Source: Haloarcula japonica DSM 6131
Lineage (GTDB): Archaea; Halobacteriota; Halobacteria; Halobacteriales; Haloarculaceae
Reading direction: 5' to 3'
Assembly (NCBI RefSeq): GCF_000336635.1
Contig: NZ_AOLY01000037.1
Span: 315,199-379,198, forward strand
DNA: 64,000 nucleotides
This document shows, piece after piece, positions 33,773 to 42,782 of the stretch. The position numbers were made by a program, and so were the translations under genes. Each line of letters begins with the position of its first letter. Within the stretch, counting starts at the first letter, position 1. The notes beneath the pieces were generated by a model. That model was given only the letters and a program-made list of their open reading frames with translations, ran no database searches and was not told the origin of the DNA.

Positions 33773-34519
33773 ATGGGCGCTGACGGCTCCGATATGACTG
33801 CCGCTGGACGAAGCGGCGGTCTCCAGCTGACGCTCGAGTTGGAGCACCCCGACTGCTGGATGCGGGAAGTGACGGCGGCCACCTCGGCCAGACTGCTGGT
33901 CAACGCGGCGTATCTGGTCGACGGGAAGGTCAAGGCCCACGTTGTCGCGTACGCTGAGTCGGCGGCCGCGGTCGAGGCGCTCGTCGCGGCGACCCGGGGG
34001 TCTGACCACACACACGCAGTCACGGAAATGGATACCCGTCGTAGCTTTGGCGGAATATCGGCCCCAGTAAACAAAGCGACGAGCACGCTTCTCGTCGAAT
34101 ACGGCCCAGAAGAGAGTATCCACGACGCGCTGGTCTCACACGGGTTCATGAATCAGGAACCGATCCGAATCCGCGACGGGACCGAGTACTGGACGGTCGC
34201 TATTGACGAATCGCGGGCGACGATACAGGAGAAACTCGACGCCGTGTGCACAGAGAAAGACGCGACGATAACCGTGACCCAGATTACGTCCGCGACCACC
34301 GGAAGCAGGGAATCCGATGGGGTGGCTGTCCGACAGCTTTCCGACAAACAGCGTGAAGTGTTCGAACTGGCCCGCAAACGCGGCTATTACGATTATCCAA
34401 GAGAGGTAAGCGGGAGCGAACTGGCCGATGAACTCGGCATCGCGAAGACAACGTTTCACGAACACCTCCGGAAAGTCGAGGCCACGCTTCTCGGTCCAAG
34501 AGACGCTGATCGGGACTGA
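33773..34519 (+). CDS. Bat-type (HTH-10) transcriptional regulator
   Basis: A 248-residue regulator. The first 150 residues carry an unrecognised sensing part starting LQLTLELEHPDCWMREV, a head seen in many haloarchaeal Bat-like proteins. The C-terminal 60 residues are the HTH-10 domain: LSDKQREVFELARKRGYYDYPREVSGSELADELGIAKTTFHEHLRKVEATLL. It is divergent from dgcN, so it may control the D-glutamate operon; amino acid or redox sensing through the Cys in PDCWM is speculative. The start could also be the ATG at 33794. Confidence 0.88.
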   Translation: MGADGSDMTAAGRSGGLQLTLELEHPDCWMREVTAATSARLLVNAAYLVDGKVKAHVVAYAESAAAVEALVAATRGSDHTHAVTEMDTRRSFGGISAPVNKATSTLLVEYGPEESIHDALVSHGFMNQEPIRIRDGTEYWTVAIDESRATIQEKLDAVCTEKDATITVTQITSATTGSRESDGVAVRQLSDKQREVFELARKRGYYDYPREVSGSELADELGIAKTTFHEHLRKVEATLLGPRDADRD

Positions 34520-34624
34520 CGACAGTAGAGGCACTCAGCCCGTGCTTTGATTTATCATCTTCACAGTCACAGAGCCGGCGTCACACAGCCGTTCCTCGCT
34601 TGCGACTACAGGCGCGACCGAGCG

Positions 34625-35377
34625 CTACTGGACCCCGATTTCCGACTCCAGTCCCTCGACGACATCCTGCAGCATCGACGCGAGTTCCTCGTTCGGTGGC
34701 AGCCGATACAGCGGTCCAGAGATGTCCAGTGCGCCGAGGACGCCGCCATGTGGGGCGGTGACCGGCACGCCGACCGAACGAAGCCCCTCGACTGCTTCCT
34801 GATCGTTCACCGAGTAGCCGCGCTCTTTCGTGCGGTCGATGTCTTCCATGAGGGCTTCGCGGTCGGTGATTGTGTACTCCGTCTCAGTGGGCAGTCCCCA
34901 TCGGTCGAGAATCTCGTTGACTCGGGTCTCCGGCAACGCGGCGAGGATTGCTTTCCCGACTGCCGAGTTGTGCAGGTAGTAGTACCGGCCCACTTGGAAT
35001 CCTTTCGACGGGACGTTGGCGACGACGTTGAACAGCGTTATCGCGCGCCCGTACTCCTCGACGGCGAACGTGACCTCCTCGCCACAGCTATCGGCGAGTT
35101 CGTGTGTTTTGCGACGGGCGACCTCGTACCACTCGTTTCGGGTCCGAGCGCCCTCTCCGAGGTGGAACAGTTTCAGACCGAGTCGGTACTGCTCGCCTCG
35201 TTTGACCAGATACTCCTGATCCAAGAGTGTCTTGAGGTGAACGTGAATCGTACTCGTCGAGAGGTCCAGCCGGTCCGCAAGCTCACTCATTCTAGCCTCC
35301 CCCAACTCGTTTACCGCATCGATGATCGCAAGGGAGGTTTCAGTCGTCTGGAGACGACGACCGCTAGAGCTGTCCAT
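34625..35377 (-). CDS. IclR-family transcriptional regulator
   Basis: A 250-residue IclR protein. The N-terminal winged HTH is ETSLAIIDAVNELGEARMSELADRLDLSTSTIHVHLKTLLDQEYLV (residues 13-58). The C-terminal effector domain has LADSCGEEVTFAVEEYGRAITLFNVVANVPSKGFQVGRYYYLHNSAVGKAILAALPE and the signature YSVNDQEAVEGLRSVGVPVTAPHGGVLGALDISGP. A minus-strand TATA-like TTTTTATATC at about 35398-35407 lies 21-30 bases before the ATG. It is divergent from the NhaC-family transporter. Confidence 0.94.
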   Translation of the reverse strand: MDSSSGRRLQTTETSLAIIDAVNELGEARMSELADRLDLSTSTIHVHLKTLLDQEYLVKRGEQYRLGLKLFHLGEGARTRNEWYEVARRKTHELADSCGEEVTFAVEEYGRAITLFNVVANVPSKGFQVGRYYYLHNSAVGKAILAALPETRVNEILDRWGLPTETEYTITDREALMEDIDRTKERGYSVNDQEAVEGLRSVGVPVTAPHGGVLGALDISGPLYRLPPNEELASMLQDVVEGLESEIGVQ

Positions 35378-35708
35378 ACCACTGTGGACTTGATAGTGAT
35401 ATAAAAAGGTCCGGTCATAGTGGAACAGGTGCAGTGGATATTATATATAGGTGTGATAGTTACTGAGTTGTCGATTACCCCTGATTATATTCTATGGCAT
35501 GAGTATCTGGAATGATACCGTCCTGCCGCAGTTCGGGCCAAATATACCGTTAGTCCGTCGTCCAATATCCGTCAGAAGTGGACTTTTATATATCTGCAGC
35601 GACCGTAGCGGGATGAGACTTCACCAGAGGCGGCTCCTGTGATTTGTTACCGGAGAGATAGTTATTATCATGAACTTTTGCGTGTGTATCTGACGAGGCA
35701 CAGAATGT
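35378..35708. promoter_or_regulatory. divergent AT-rich promoter region between IclR and NhaC-family genes
   Basis: About 330 bases, notably AT-rich. It contains a near-palindromic CCACTGTGG (35379-35387), the IclR-gene TATA (35398-35407), ATTATATATAGG (35441-35452), a strong plus-strand TTTTATATATC (35584-35594), and TTATTATCATG (35662-35672) ahead of the NhaC-family ATG. Several starts and regulator sites are likely, probably including IclR binding. No gene is seen. Confidence 0.6.
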
Positions 35709-37262
35709 ATGTCAGACACGGATAGTGGCGATGGGACAGAGATCGAGGAGATCTCTGGTCCGGACGTCGAAGCAATCGAGTTCTACGGCGGACGGTGGAT
35801 GAGTGTGATTCCCATAGGGGTGTTCATCCTGTGGGCGATTGTCCAGAGTGGCCTGTTCGGTATCGGGGATACGACTGGACTTGTCGCGGGAATGCTCGTG
35901 GCGCTCATCGTCGGGATGTTCTTCGCCAAAGGAGACTGGAAGAACTACGCAAACACCATCTTCGATGGGATGACGAAGCGAGTTGCCGCGACGGCAGTCG
36001 TCGCGTGGCTCTGGGCAGGGATGTTCTCGAACACGCTCCAGGCAGGCGGCTTCGTCGGCGGACTCGTCTGGGCAGCGAACGCAGCGGACGTCGGGGGTGC
36101 GCTGTTCCCGGCTGCCACGTTCATCCTCGCAGCGCTGTTCACGACCGGTATCGGAACCGGCTACGGCGCGGCAGTCGCCTTCTCGGCGCTTTTCTTCCCG
36201 GCCGGGATCCTGCTCGGTGCGAACCCGGTATTGCTGTTCGGAGCGATTCTCTCGGGGGCCGTCTTCGGGGACAACCTCGCGCCAGTCAGTGATACGACAA
36301 TCGTGAGCGCAGTGACGCAGGACGCCGATATCGGTGGCGTCGTCGCCTCGCGGTTCAAGTACGCCGTTATTGCGGCAGTACTGGCACTTGTGGCGTACGT
36401 TTTCGCCGGAAACGCGATGGCCGGGCTGGACATCTCCCAACAAGCACAGGACCTGTTCGTCCAGAACAGCGAACCAGCGGGACTGTTGCATCTCGTTTCC
36501 ATGCTTGTCGTCATCGTGACGGCAGTCATGGGGCGACACATTGTCGAAGCCATTTCGTGGGGACTCATCGTTGCGGTTGTGTTCAACGTCGTCTTCGATC
36601 TCGCACCGCTGAGTGACGTGTTGCTGTTCAAAGTTCCCGAAACGTCAGCAGCCGCGAGCTGGGCCGGTTCACTACCCATCGCGGAAGTGGTCGCGGCCGA
36701 AAACGCCGGCGTCACCGGGTCGATCTACAACGGTGCAGCCGGCTTCTTCCCGCTGATCGTGCTCGTGTTGCTCATCGTCGCCGGGTCGGAGATCATGATC
36801 CGTGGCGGTGGCTTCGAGGCGATACAGGAATGGCTGCTTGAAAACGTCGCGACTGGCGTCCGAAAGGCCGAGACGACGATGGTGGTCGGCACCGCCCTCG
36901 TCAACTCAATGATCACGATCAACACGGCCGCAGAGATCGCGATTGCGCCGTACATCGCCCGCATCGGCCAGCGGTACAACATCAACAGCTACCGCCGGGC
37001 GAATATCCTCGACGCGAACACGTCGGCGCTCGGATACATCTTCCCGTGGGGCGGTGGCGTCCTCATCGGCTTCGCGACGCTACAGGGCCTCCCGGGACAG
37101 TACGAGTGGTTCACCAGCGCGATGGTTGTCAACCCCGTGCAGGTGTGGCCGTACGTCTTCCACGGCTGGTTCCTGTTCGGCGTGTTCCTTCTCTCCGCAC
37201 TGACCGGCTTCGGACTCGAGTACACCACTGACCGCAAATCCAAGGATGTGACCCGTCTATGA
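35709..37262 (+). CDS. NhaC-family Na+-coupled transporter
   Basis: A 517-residue membrane protein with about 11-12 transmembrane segments. Family features: VIPIGVFILWAIVQSG in helix one, AVVAWLWAGMFSNTLQAGGFV near 95, the half-helix block FFPAGILLGANPVLLFGAILSGAVFGDNLAPVSDTTIVSA near 160-205, and VGTALVNSMITINTAAEIAIAPY near 390. NhaC-type proteins exchange Na+ for H+ or, in some branches, amino acids such as malate or histidine-like ions. The last gene of this operon is an amino-acid enzyme, so substrate import driven by Na+ is an alternative. It is divergent from IclR and overlaps the next gene by 4 bases. Confidence 0.9.
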   Translation: MSDTDSGDGTEIEEISGPDVEAIEFYGGRWMSVIPIGVFILWAIVQSGLFGIGDTTGLVAGMLVALIVGMFFAKGDWKNYANTIFDGMTKRVAATAVVAWLWAGMFSNTLQAGGFVGGLVWAANAADVGGALFPAATFILAALFTTGIGTGYGAAVAFSALFFPAGILLGANPVLLFGAILSGAVFGDNLAPVSDTTIVSAVTQDADIGGVVASRFKYAVIAAVLALVAYVFAGNAMAGLDISQQAQDLFVQNSEPAGLLHLVSMLVVIVTAVMGRHIVEAISWGLIVAVVFNVVFDLAPLSDVLLFKVPETSAAASWAGSLPIAEVVAAENAGVTGSIYNGAAGFFPLIVLVLLIVAGSEIMIRGGGFEAIQEWLLENVATGVRKAETTMVVGTALVNSMITINTAAEIAIAPYIARIGQRYNINSYRRANILDANTSALGYIFPWGGGVLIGFATLQGLPGQYEWFTSAMVVNPVQVWPYVFHGWFLFGVFLLSALTGFGLEYTTDRKSKDVTRL

Positions 37263-37531
37263 GCATGTTCAGCAAGTTCCTCACTGGGATGTCCTTCAGG
37301 TCGACCACGCCGACGTTCGAGGCGGGCGAAGAGATAGAAGTGTACGTCACGGAACTCGACGAGGAATCCGGCGAACTGGTCGCACAGGTCGGCGAGACAC
37401 GCCTCTACTTCGAAAACGGCGAAGCAGACATTATCGGCTGTCGTGTGCTTGCGACGGTCGAATCGTTCAACGACGCCGAGCACCGCGGCCGCGTCACCCA
37501 CCGTGAGACGCTGTCTCAGGGGTCGTTCTAG
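37259..37531 (+). CDS. small TRAM/OB-like protein (DUF7513-like)
   Basis: A 90-residue soluble protein predicted to fold as a small beta barrel: EEIEVYVTELDEESGELVAQVGETRLYFENGEADIIGCRVLATVESFN. This strand pattern resembles a TRAM or OB fold, but it lacks the usual basic RNA-binding face. It overlaps the transporter stop by 4 bases (ATGA), so it is coupled to it. Small TRAM-like proteins beside transporters are common in haloarchaea, with unknown role. Confidence 0.75.
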   Translation: MSMFSKFLTGMSFRSTTPTFEAGEEIEVYVTELDEESGELVAQVGETRLYFENGEADIIGCRVLATVESFNDAEHRGRVTHRETLSQGSF

Positions 37532-37609
37532 GAGTGCCAACGAGAGCCGAGAATACACTGAGTCAGTATCGCGCGAGCAAATAAACCGATATAATACATT
37601 CACAACACT

Positions 37610-38623
37610 ATGAGCAATTCACTATATTCCACAGCACGACAGGACAACCAGACGACTATCGTCCCCAGTACGGACATCGAAGCGGCCGTCGAGATGGCGG
37701 ACCTCGTTCCGGCCATCGAGGCCGCGTTCGCCGCATACGAAAACGACACGGCGCAGATGCCGCCGAAGTCCTACATCGACCTGCCACAGCACAACGGGGA
37801 CTTCCGGTCGATGCCGGCTTACCTCGAAACGGACGACTGGGAGGCGTCAGGCATCAAGTGGGTGAACGTACACCCGGACAACCCCGACGAGTTCGACCTG
37901 CCGACCGTGATGGGGACGCTCGTGTACACGGACCCCGAGAGCGGCTTCCCACTTGCTGTGATGGACGCGACGACACTGACAATGAAGCGAACCGGTGCGG
38001 CCGCCGCCGTGGCGACGGACCACCTCGCCATCGAGGACGCGACCTCGCTTGGCATCATCGGTGCCGGCGTCCAGTCCTATACGCAACTGGAAGCCATATC
38101 GCAAGTGCGGCCGATTGAGTCCGTCATCGTCAGCGACCTCGACGACGACCGCGTCCAGCGGTTCATCGACACCTTCGGCGACGAGTTCGACGTGCGAGCG
38201 GGTACGATTCGCGAGGCGGCCCAGTGTGACATCCTGTCGACGGTCACGCCGGTCGAGGACCCCATCGTCACGCTCGACGACCTCGGGGAGCACACCCACG
38301 TCAACGCCATGGGTGCCGACGCCGAAGGCAAGCAGGAACTCCACACCGACGTCATCCGCGAGGCCACGCTCGTCATCGACGACTTCGAGCAGACGACCCA
38401 CTCCGGCGAGATAAACGTCCCCTGGAGCACGGGCGATATCGACGAGTCGGATATCGACGCCGAACTCGGCGAGATTGTCGTCGGGAACGCGCCAGGTCGC
38501 GAGAACCTGTCCGGGATAACCGTCTTCGATTCGACCGGCCTCGCGATTCAGGACATCGCCGCCGCACGTATCGTGTACGAATCGCTCGGTGACGACAGCG
38601 GATACCGCCTCGAAATGGTGTAA
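37610..38623 (+). CDS. ornithine cyclodeaminase / alanine dehydrogenase family (Mu-crystallin) protein
   Basis: A 337-residue NAD(P) enzyme of the OCD/mu-crystallin family. Substrate-binding Lys is in GIKWVNVHPDN near residue 82, the MKRTGAAAAVATDHLA block near 125 includes the essential Arg, the Rossmann loop is IIGAGVQSYTQLEAI near 148 with D of VSDLDDDR, and HVNAMGADAEGKQEL (near 235) carries the catalytic Asp. It could be an alanine or ornithine-type dehydrogenase, or a ketimine reductase. A TATA-like AAATAAAC (37579-37586) lies 24-31 bases upstream, so it may have its own leaderless transcript despite the operon with the NhaC-family gene. Confidence 0.9.
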   Translation: MSNSLYSTARQDNQTTIVPSTDIEAAVEMADLVPAIEAAFAAYENDTAQMPPKSYIDLPQHNGDFRSMPAYLETDDWEASGIKWVNVHPDNPDEFDLPTVMGTLVYTDPESGFPLAVMDATTLTMKRTGAAAAVATDHLAIEDATSLGIIGAGVQSYTQLEAISQVRPIESVIVSDLDDDRVQRFIDTFGDEFDVRAGTIREAAQCDILSTVTPVEDPIVTLDDLGEHTHVNAMGADAEGKQELHTDVIREATLVIDDFEQTTHSGEINVPWSTGDIDESDIDAELGEIVVGNAPGRENLSGITVFDSTGLAIQDIAAARIVYESLGDDSGYRLEMV

Positions 38624-38740
38624 TCCCGGCGGTTCACAGCGTCGCTTGGTCGTTCACCCATCGCTGTCGGGTGGCGCAATGTAGATGTGGCACACAGTTG
38701 TGGCCCGGTATCATTTGTATGTGCCATACGACGAGGGGAT

Positions 38741-39700
38741 ATGCGACGCGTCATCATCGACACGGACACCGCGGGCGACGACACACAGGCGATTCTGCTT
38801 TCCTGTCTCAGTGATCGAGTTACCGTCGAAGCACTCACGGTCGTTGCCGGTAACGTTCCCTTCGAGCGAGAGGTCGAGAACGCGAAATACACGCTCGAAC
38901 TCGCCGGTTCCCTCGACGTCCCCGTCTACGAAGGGGCGAGACAGCCGCTTCTCAAGGAGTTCGAACACGCGACGTACATTCACGGCGAGGACGGTCTCGG
39001 CGGGGACCTGTTCCCCGACACCGGCATCGAGTCTGCGGCAGGGTTTGGCCCCGACGAGATCGTTGACCGCTGTCGGGCGGCCCCGGGTGAAATCACACTG
39101 CTCTGCATCGGACCGCTGACCAATCTGGCGCTGGCGTACGCCCGCGAGCCTGACCTTCCGGAACTTGTCGATGAAGTATGGGTGATGGGCGGGAACGTCA
39201 ACTGCGAGGGGAACGTCACTCCCGCCGCGGAATTCAATCTATGGGTGGACCCCGACGCCGCCCGGCGCGTGTTCGACGCCTTCGAGGTTACGCTCGTCGA
39301 CTGGGGCGTGTGTCTTCGGGATGCAGTGTTCAGCACCACCGAGTTCGAGGCGGTATCGGCGTTCAACACTGAACTGGCGTCGTTCTTCGAATCGGTGACA
39401 GAACAGGCCCGGGCGTTCAACAGCGAGGGTCCCGACGACCCTGGATGGACGGCACTTCCGGACAGCGTCACCGCCGCGCTGCTTGCGTATCCGGAACTCC
39501 GCGAGGAGGTGTCAACGTATCACGTCGCGGTGGACGACCGCGAGGGGCTTACCCGCGGGTACACTAGCGTTGACGTCAACGGTGTGACTGACGGTGAACC
39601 GAACACCCACGTCGTGGAGTCCGTCGATAGCGAGGCCTTCCAGTCGGTCATGTACTCGCTGCTCCAGTCCCGTGACCCTGACAGCGGTATCGCCGAGTGA
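38741..39700 (+). CDS. nucleoside hydrolase (inosine-uridine preferring type)
   Basis: A 319-residue nucleoside N-ribohydrolase. The Ca2+ motif DTDTAGDD is at residues 6-13, where the Asp cluster binds calcium and ribose; LCIGPLTNLALAYAREPDL is near residue 120 and VMGGNVNCEGNVTPAAEFNLWVDPDAA near 148. It would split purine or pyrimidine nucleosides to ribose and base, or a sugar-linked amide. The ATG at 38741 gives the standard start RRVIIDTDT; the longer frame is unlikely. Confidence 0.92.
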   Translation: MRRVIIDTDTAGDDTQAILLSCLSDRVTVEALTVVAGNVPFEREVENAKYTLELAGSLDVPVYEGARQPLLKEFEHATYIHGEDGLGGDLFPDTGIESAAGFGPDEIVDRCRAAPGEITLLCIGPLTNLALAYAREPDLPELVDEVWVMGGNVNCEGNVTPAAEFNLWVDPDAARRVFDAFEVTLVDWGVCLRDAVFSTTEFEAVSAFNTELASFFESVTEQARAFNSEGPDDPGWTALPDSVTAALLAYPELREEVSTYHVAVDDREGLTRGYTSVDVNGVTDGEPNTHVVESVDSEAFQSVMYSLLQSRDPDSGIAE

Positions 39701-39825
39701 GTCGGGAGCGGAATCGAACACGATAGCAAGGTGTGTCGTAATTGCCGCTGTGCGAGACTGGGTCACCAGTCCTGTTGCCGCGTGTTGTCCCTGGTTTTTA
39801 CTGGGGGCCGGCGTCATGTCAGGGT

Positions 39826-40908
39826 ATGACGCTTACAGACCGTCTCGACCAGTACCTCCGGACAGCGGGGCTCGAAGCCGTCTGGTTCGCCCGGCCGAAC
39901 TCCTTTGCGTGGCTCACCGGTGGTGGCGACAACGTTGTCGACCGGGAGGGCGACATCGGCGTCGCCGCCGCGGGCTACGACGGCGACGAGGTACGGGTCG
40001 TCACCGACAACATCGAAGCGCCGCGGCTCCGCGACGAGGAACTCGACGGCGATGTGACCGTCGAGACGTTCGACTGGCACGCCGAGTCGCTGGCCGAGGC
40101 CGTCGCTGAAGCGAGTCCGACCACAGCGGCTGCTGATTTCGATGTCCCCGGCTTCGAATCAGTCGACGCCACACAGCTCCGCCAGCCGCTGACCGAAGGC
40201 CAGATGAAACAGTACCGTGAACTCGGGCGAGACACCGCGGACGCAGTCGAGACCGTCGCGCGGAAAGTCGAACCCTCCCACACCGAACTCGATGTGACCG
40301 CGGTGCTCCGGCAAGAACTCGAAGGCCGAGGCATCGCCACGCCCGTCGTGCTCGTCGGCAGCGCTGAGCGAGCACAGTCGTACCGGCACTACACGTCAAC
40401 CGACGCGGAACTCGGCGACTACGCGCTCATCTCGGTGACCGCCCAGCGGAACGGCCTGCACGTCAGCACCACCCGTGTTGTCGCGTTCGACCCACCGGAG
40501 TGGTTCACGGATCGAACCCGCAAAGCCGCCCGGGTCGAGACCACTGCGCTGGCCGCGACACAGGCAGCCGGTCGAGATGGCGACACAGCAGGCGACGTGT
40601 TCGCCGCCATTCAGGACGCTTACGCCGAGGTCGGCTGGGAAGGCGAGTGGCAGAATCATCACCAGGGCGGCGCTGCGGGCTTTGCCGGCCGCGAATGGAT
40701 CGCCACGCCCGGCCACGAGGCCGATGTCGCATTGCCACAGGGGTACGCCTGGAACCCGACTATCGCCGGCACGAAGACCGAGGACACCTATCTCGTCTCA
40801 GCCGACGACATCGAACTGCTGTCCGCGACCGGTGACTGGCCGACCGAGACGGTCTCGGCAGTCGGCTACGACCTGGAACTGCCGCGACACACGGTGCTGG
40901 AACTGTAG
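39826..40908 (+). CDS. M24-fold (creatinase-type) protein lacking metal ligands
   Basis: A 360-residue protein of the creatinase/aminopeptidase P pita-bread family. The N-terminal half is a creatinase-N-like domain (AVWFARPNSFAWLTGGGDNVV, AAADFDVPGFESV). The catalytic half contains QYRELGRDTADAVETVARKVEPSHTELDVTA and ALISVTAQRNGLHVSTTRVVAFDP. Normal metallopeptidases have two Asp in LxDxGxxxxGYxxDxTRT; here both are replaced (V/T and T), while His (NHHQGGAAG) and Glu (TKTED) remain. This loss resembles metal-free creatinase. ATG 39826 is preferred; the frame upstream to 39742 is not family-like. Confidence 0.85.
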   Translation: MTLTDRLDQYLRTAGLEAVWFARPNSFAWLTGGGDNVVDREGDIGVAAAGYDGDEVRVVTDNIEAPRLRDEELDGDVTVETFDWHAESLAEAVAEASPTTAAADFDVPGFESVDATQLRQPLTEGQMKQYRELGRDTADAVETVARKVEPSHTELDVTAVLRQELEGRGIATPVVLVGSAERAQSYRHYTSTDAELGDYALISVTAQRNGLHVSTTRVVAFDPPEWFTDRTRKAARVETTALAATQAAGRDGDTAGDVFAAIQDAYAEVGWEGEWQNHHQGGAAGFAGREWIATPGHEADVALPQGYAWNPTIAGTKTEDTYLVSADDIELLSATGDWPTETVSAVGYDLELPRHTVLEL

Positions 40909-40948
40909 CGGTACTGCGGCCATCTCTAGCCGGCGGAGCGGAGATGTT

Positions 40949-40964
40949 TACAACGGGTGTTGTA
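40949..40964. promoter_or_regulatory. candidate operator TACAACGGGTGTTGTA
   Basis: Arms TACAAC and GTTGTA are perfect inverted repeats around GGGT. The site is 43-58 bases before the GH13 glucosidase start, upstream of the TATA-like ATTTAAG (40977-40983), a position suiting an activator. It differs at one base from the copy at 7895-7910, in front of the sugar isomerase. Confidence 0.6.
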
Positions 40965-41006
40965 TGAACCCGTGGATTTAAGCAACGCGTCAGGCTACCC
41001 CTCTGT

Positions 41007-42704
41007 ATGACCGCAGAGCGCGCCTGGTGGAAGGAGGCAGTCGTCTACCAGATTTATCCCCGGAGCTTCAACGACAGCGACGGCGATGGCGTGGGCGACC
41101 TACAGGGAATCATCGAGCGCCTGGACTACGTCGCCGACCTCGGCGTCGACGTCATCTGGCTCAATCCGGTGTACGACTCCCCGCAGAATGACAACGGCTA
41201 CGACATCAGCGATTATCGGGCCATCTACGACGAGTTCGGGACAATGGCAGACTGGGAAGCGCTACTTGAAGAGGTCCACGAGCGAGGTATGCGACTCGTC
41301 ATGGACCTTGTCGTCAATCACACGTCGGACCAGCACGAGTGGTTCGAGAAGTCCCGACAGCGGGACCCGGAGTACGAGGACTACTACATCTGGCGCGAGG
41401 GCGGAACAAACGAGGACGGCGAGCCCACGCCCCCGAACAACTGGGAGTCCTTTTTCGGGGGCTCCGCCTGGGAGTACGACGAGGCGCGCGGCGAGTACTA
41501 CCTCCACCTGTACGACACCTCACAGCCGGACCTGAACTGGCGCAACGACGCCGTCCGACAGGACATCTTCGACACCATCGAATGGTGGCTGGAGAAGGGC
41601 ATCGACGGCTTCCGGATGGACGTCATTAATCTCCTGTCGAAAGCCGAAGGACTGCCCGACGGCGATCCGGACAGCGAGTGGGTCGGGTCCGAGCATTTCA
41701 TCGATGGGCCGGAGATGCTGTCGTATCTCGACGCAATGGACGAGCAGGTGCTGTCGAACTACGACGTGATGACCGTCGGGGAGATGCCACAGCTCACCGT
41801 CGAGTCGGCCCGCGAGTACGCCGGCGCTGAGGGGCCGCTGGACATGGCGTTTCACTTCCAGCACACGAAACTCGACTACGCTGACGGCGAGCGGTGGTCA
41901 GTCGGCGACTGGAGCCTGCCGGACCTGAAGCGTATCATCGACCGCTGGCAGGACGGGCTGGCGGCGGACGGCTGGAACACGTTGTACTGGGAAAACCACG
42001 ACCAGCCGCGGAGCGTCTCCCGCTACGGCGACCCTGAGGACTACCGCCCAGAATCCGCGAAACTACTCGGAACGTTCATCCTCACGCTCCGTGGCACGCC
42101 CTACATCTACCAGGGGCAGGAACTCGGGATGACCAACGCCGACTGGGACACGATGGACGACCTCCGCGACGTGGACGCCATCAACCACGCGCGGGAGCTA
42201 CTTGACCGGGAGGGCTTCGACGACTACGACGACGTGAAAGACGTCGTCGGCTACCGGACCCGTGACAACGCCCGGACACCGATGCAGTGGGACGACTCGG
42301 AAAACGCCGGCTTCACCGACGGCGATCCTTGGATTCAGGTCAATCCGAACTACAGAGAGATCAACGCCGCCGACCAGCAAGCCGATACGGACTCCGTCTA
42401 CAACTACTACCGACGACTCATCCAGTTGCGCTCCGACAGGGACGTGCTGGTGTACGGGGACTACACCGACCTGCGTCCCGACCACGAGACCGTCTTTGCC
42501 TTCACGCGGTCGCTGGCGACGGACTCGGGAACCGAGCGGCTTCTCGTCGTCCTGCACTTCGATGACGCGGCGGAAACCTTCGACCTCCCAGTCGAGTACG
42601 CCGATTCGACGCTGCTAGAGTGCAATTACGACCACGACGACCCGGACCCGGGAACAGTGACGCTCGCGCCGTACGAGGCTCGCGTCTACGAGCTGTTCGA
42701 CTGA
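41007..42704 (+). CDS. GH13 alpha-glucosidase or trehalose-6-phosphate hydrolase
   Basis: A 565-residue GH13 enzyme, likely subfamily 31. The start WWKEAVVYQIYPRSFNDSDGDGVGDLQGIIERLDYVADLGVDVIWLNPVY is typical. Catalytic residues: nucleophile Asp in GFRMDVIN near residue 205, acid/base Glu in VGEMPQ near 260 and the third acid in WENHDQPRSVSRYGD near 330. A Lys/Arg phosphate pocket is not obvious. The C-terminal beta domain is complete. It hydrolyses alpha-1,4 or alpha-1,6 glucosides, or trehalose-6-phosphate. It lies behind the 40949 palindrome, with a TATA-like box 24-30 bases before the ATG. Confidence 0.92.
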   Translation: MTAERAWWKEAVVYQIYPRSFNDSDGDGVGDLQGIIERLDYVADLGVDVIWLNPVYDSPQNDNGYDISDYRAIYDEFGTMADWEALLEEVHERGMRLVMDLVVNHTSDQHEWFEKSRQRDPEYEDYYIWREGGTNEDGEPTPPNNWESFFGGSAWEYDEARGEYYLHLYDTSQPDLNWRNDAVRQDIFDTIEWWLEKGIDGFRMDVINLLSKAEGLPDGDPDSEWVGSEHFIDGPEMLSYLDAMDEQVLSNYDVMTVGEMPQLTVESAREYAGAEGPLDMAFHFQHTKLDYADGERWSVGDWSLPDLKRIIDRWQDGLAADGWNTLYWENHDQPRSVSRYGDPEDYRPESAKLLGTFILTLRGTPYIYQGQELGMTNADWDTMDDLRDVDAINHARELLDREGFDDYDDVKDVVGYRTRDNARTPMQWDDSENAGFTDGDPWIQVNPNYREINAADQQADTDSVYNYYRRLIQLRSDRDVLVYGDYTDLRPDHETVFAFTRSLATDSGTERLLVVLHFDDAAETFDLPVEYADSTLLECNYDHDDPDPGTVTLAPYEARVYELFD

Positions 42705-42782
42705 GCCCGTCGTACTACCTGAACCACCGCAGGGTCCGTAGCGAGGCACAGATTCAAGACGCGTCCGTCACCAGCACGTGGT

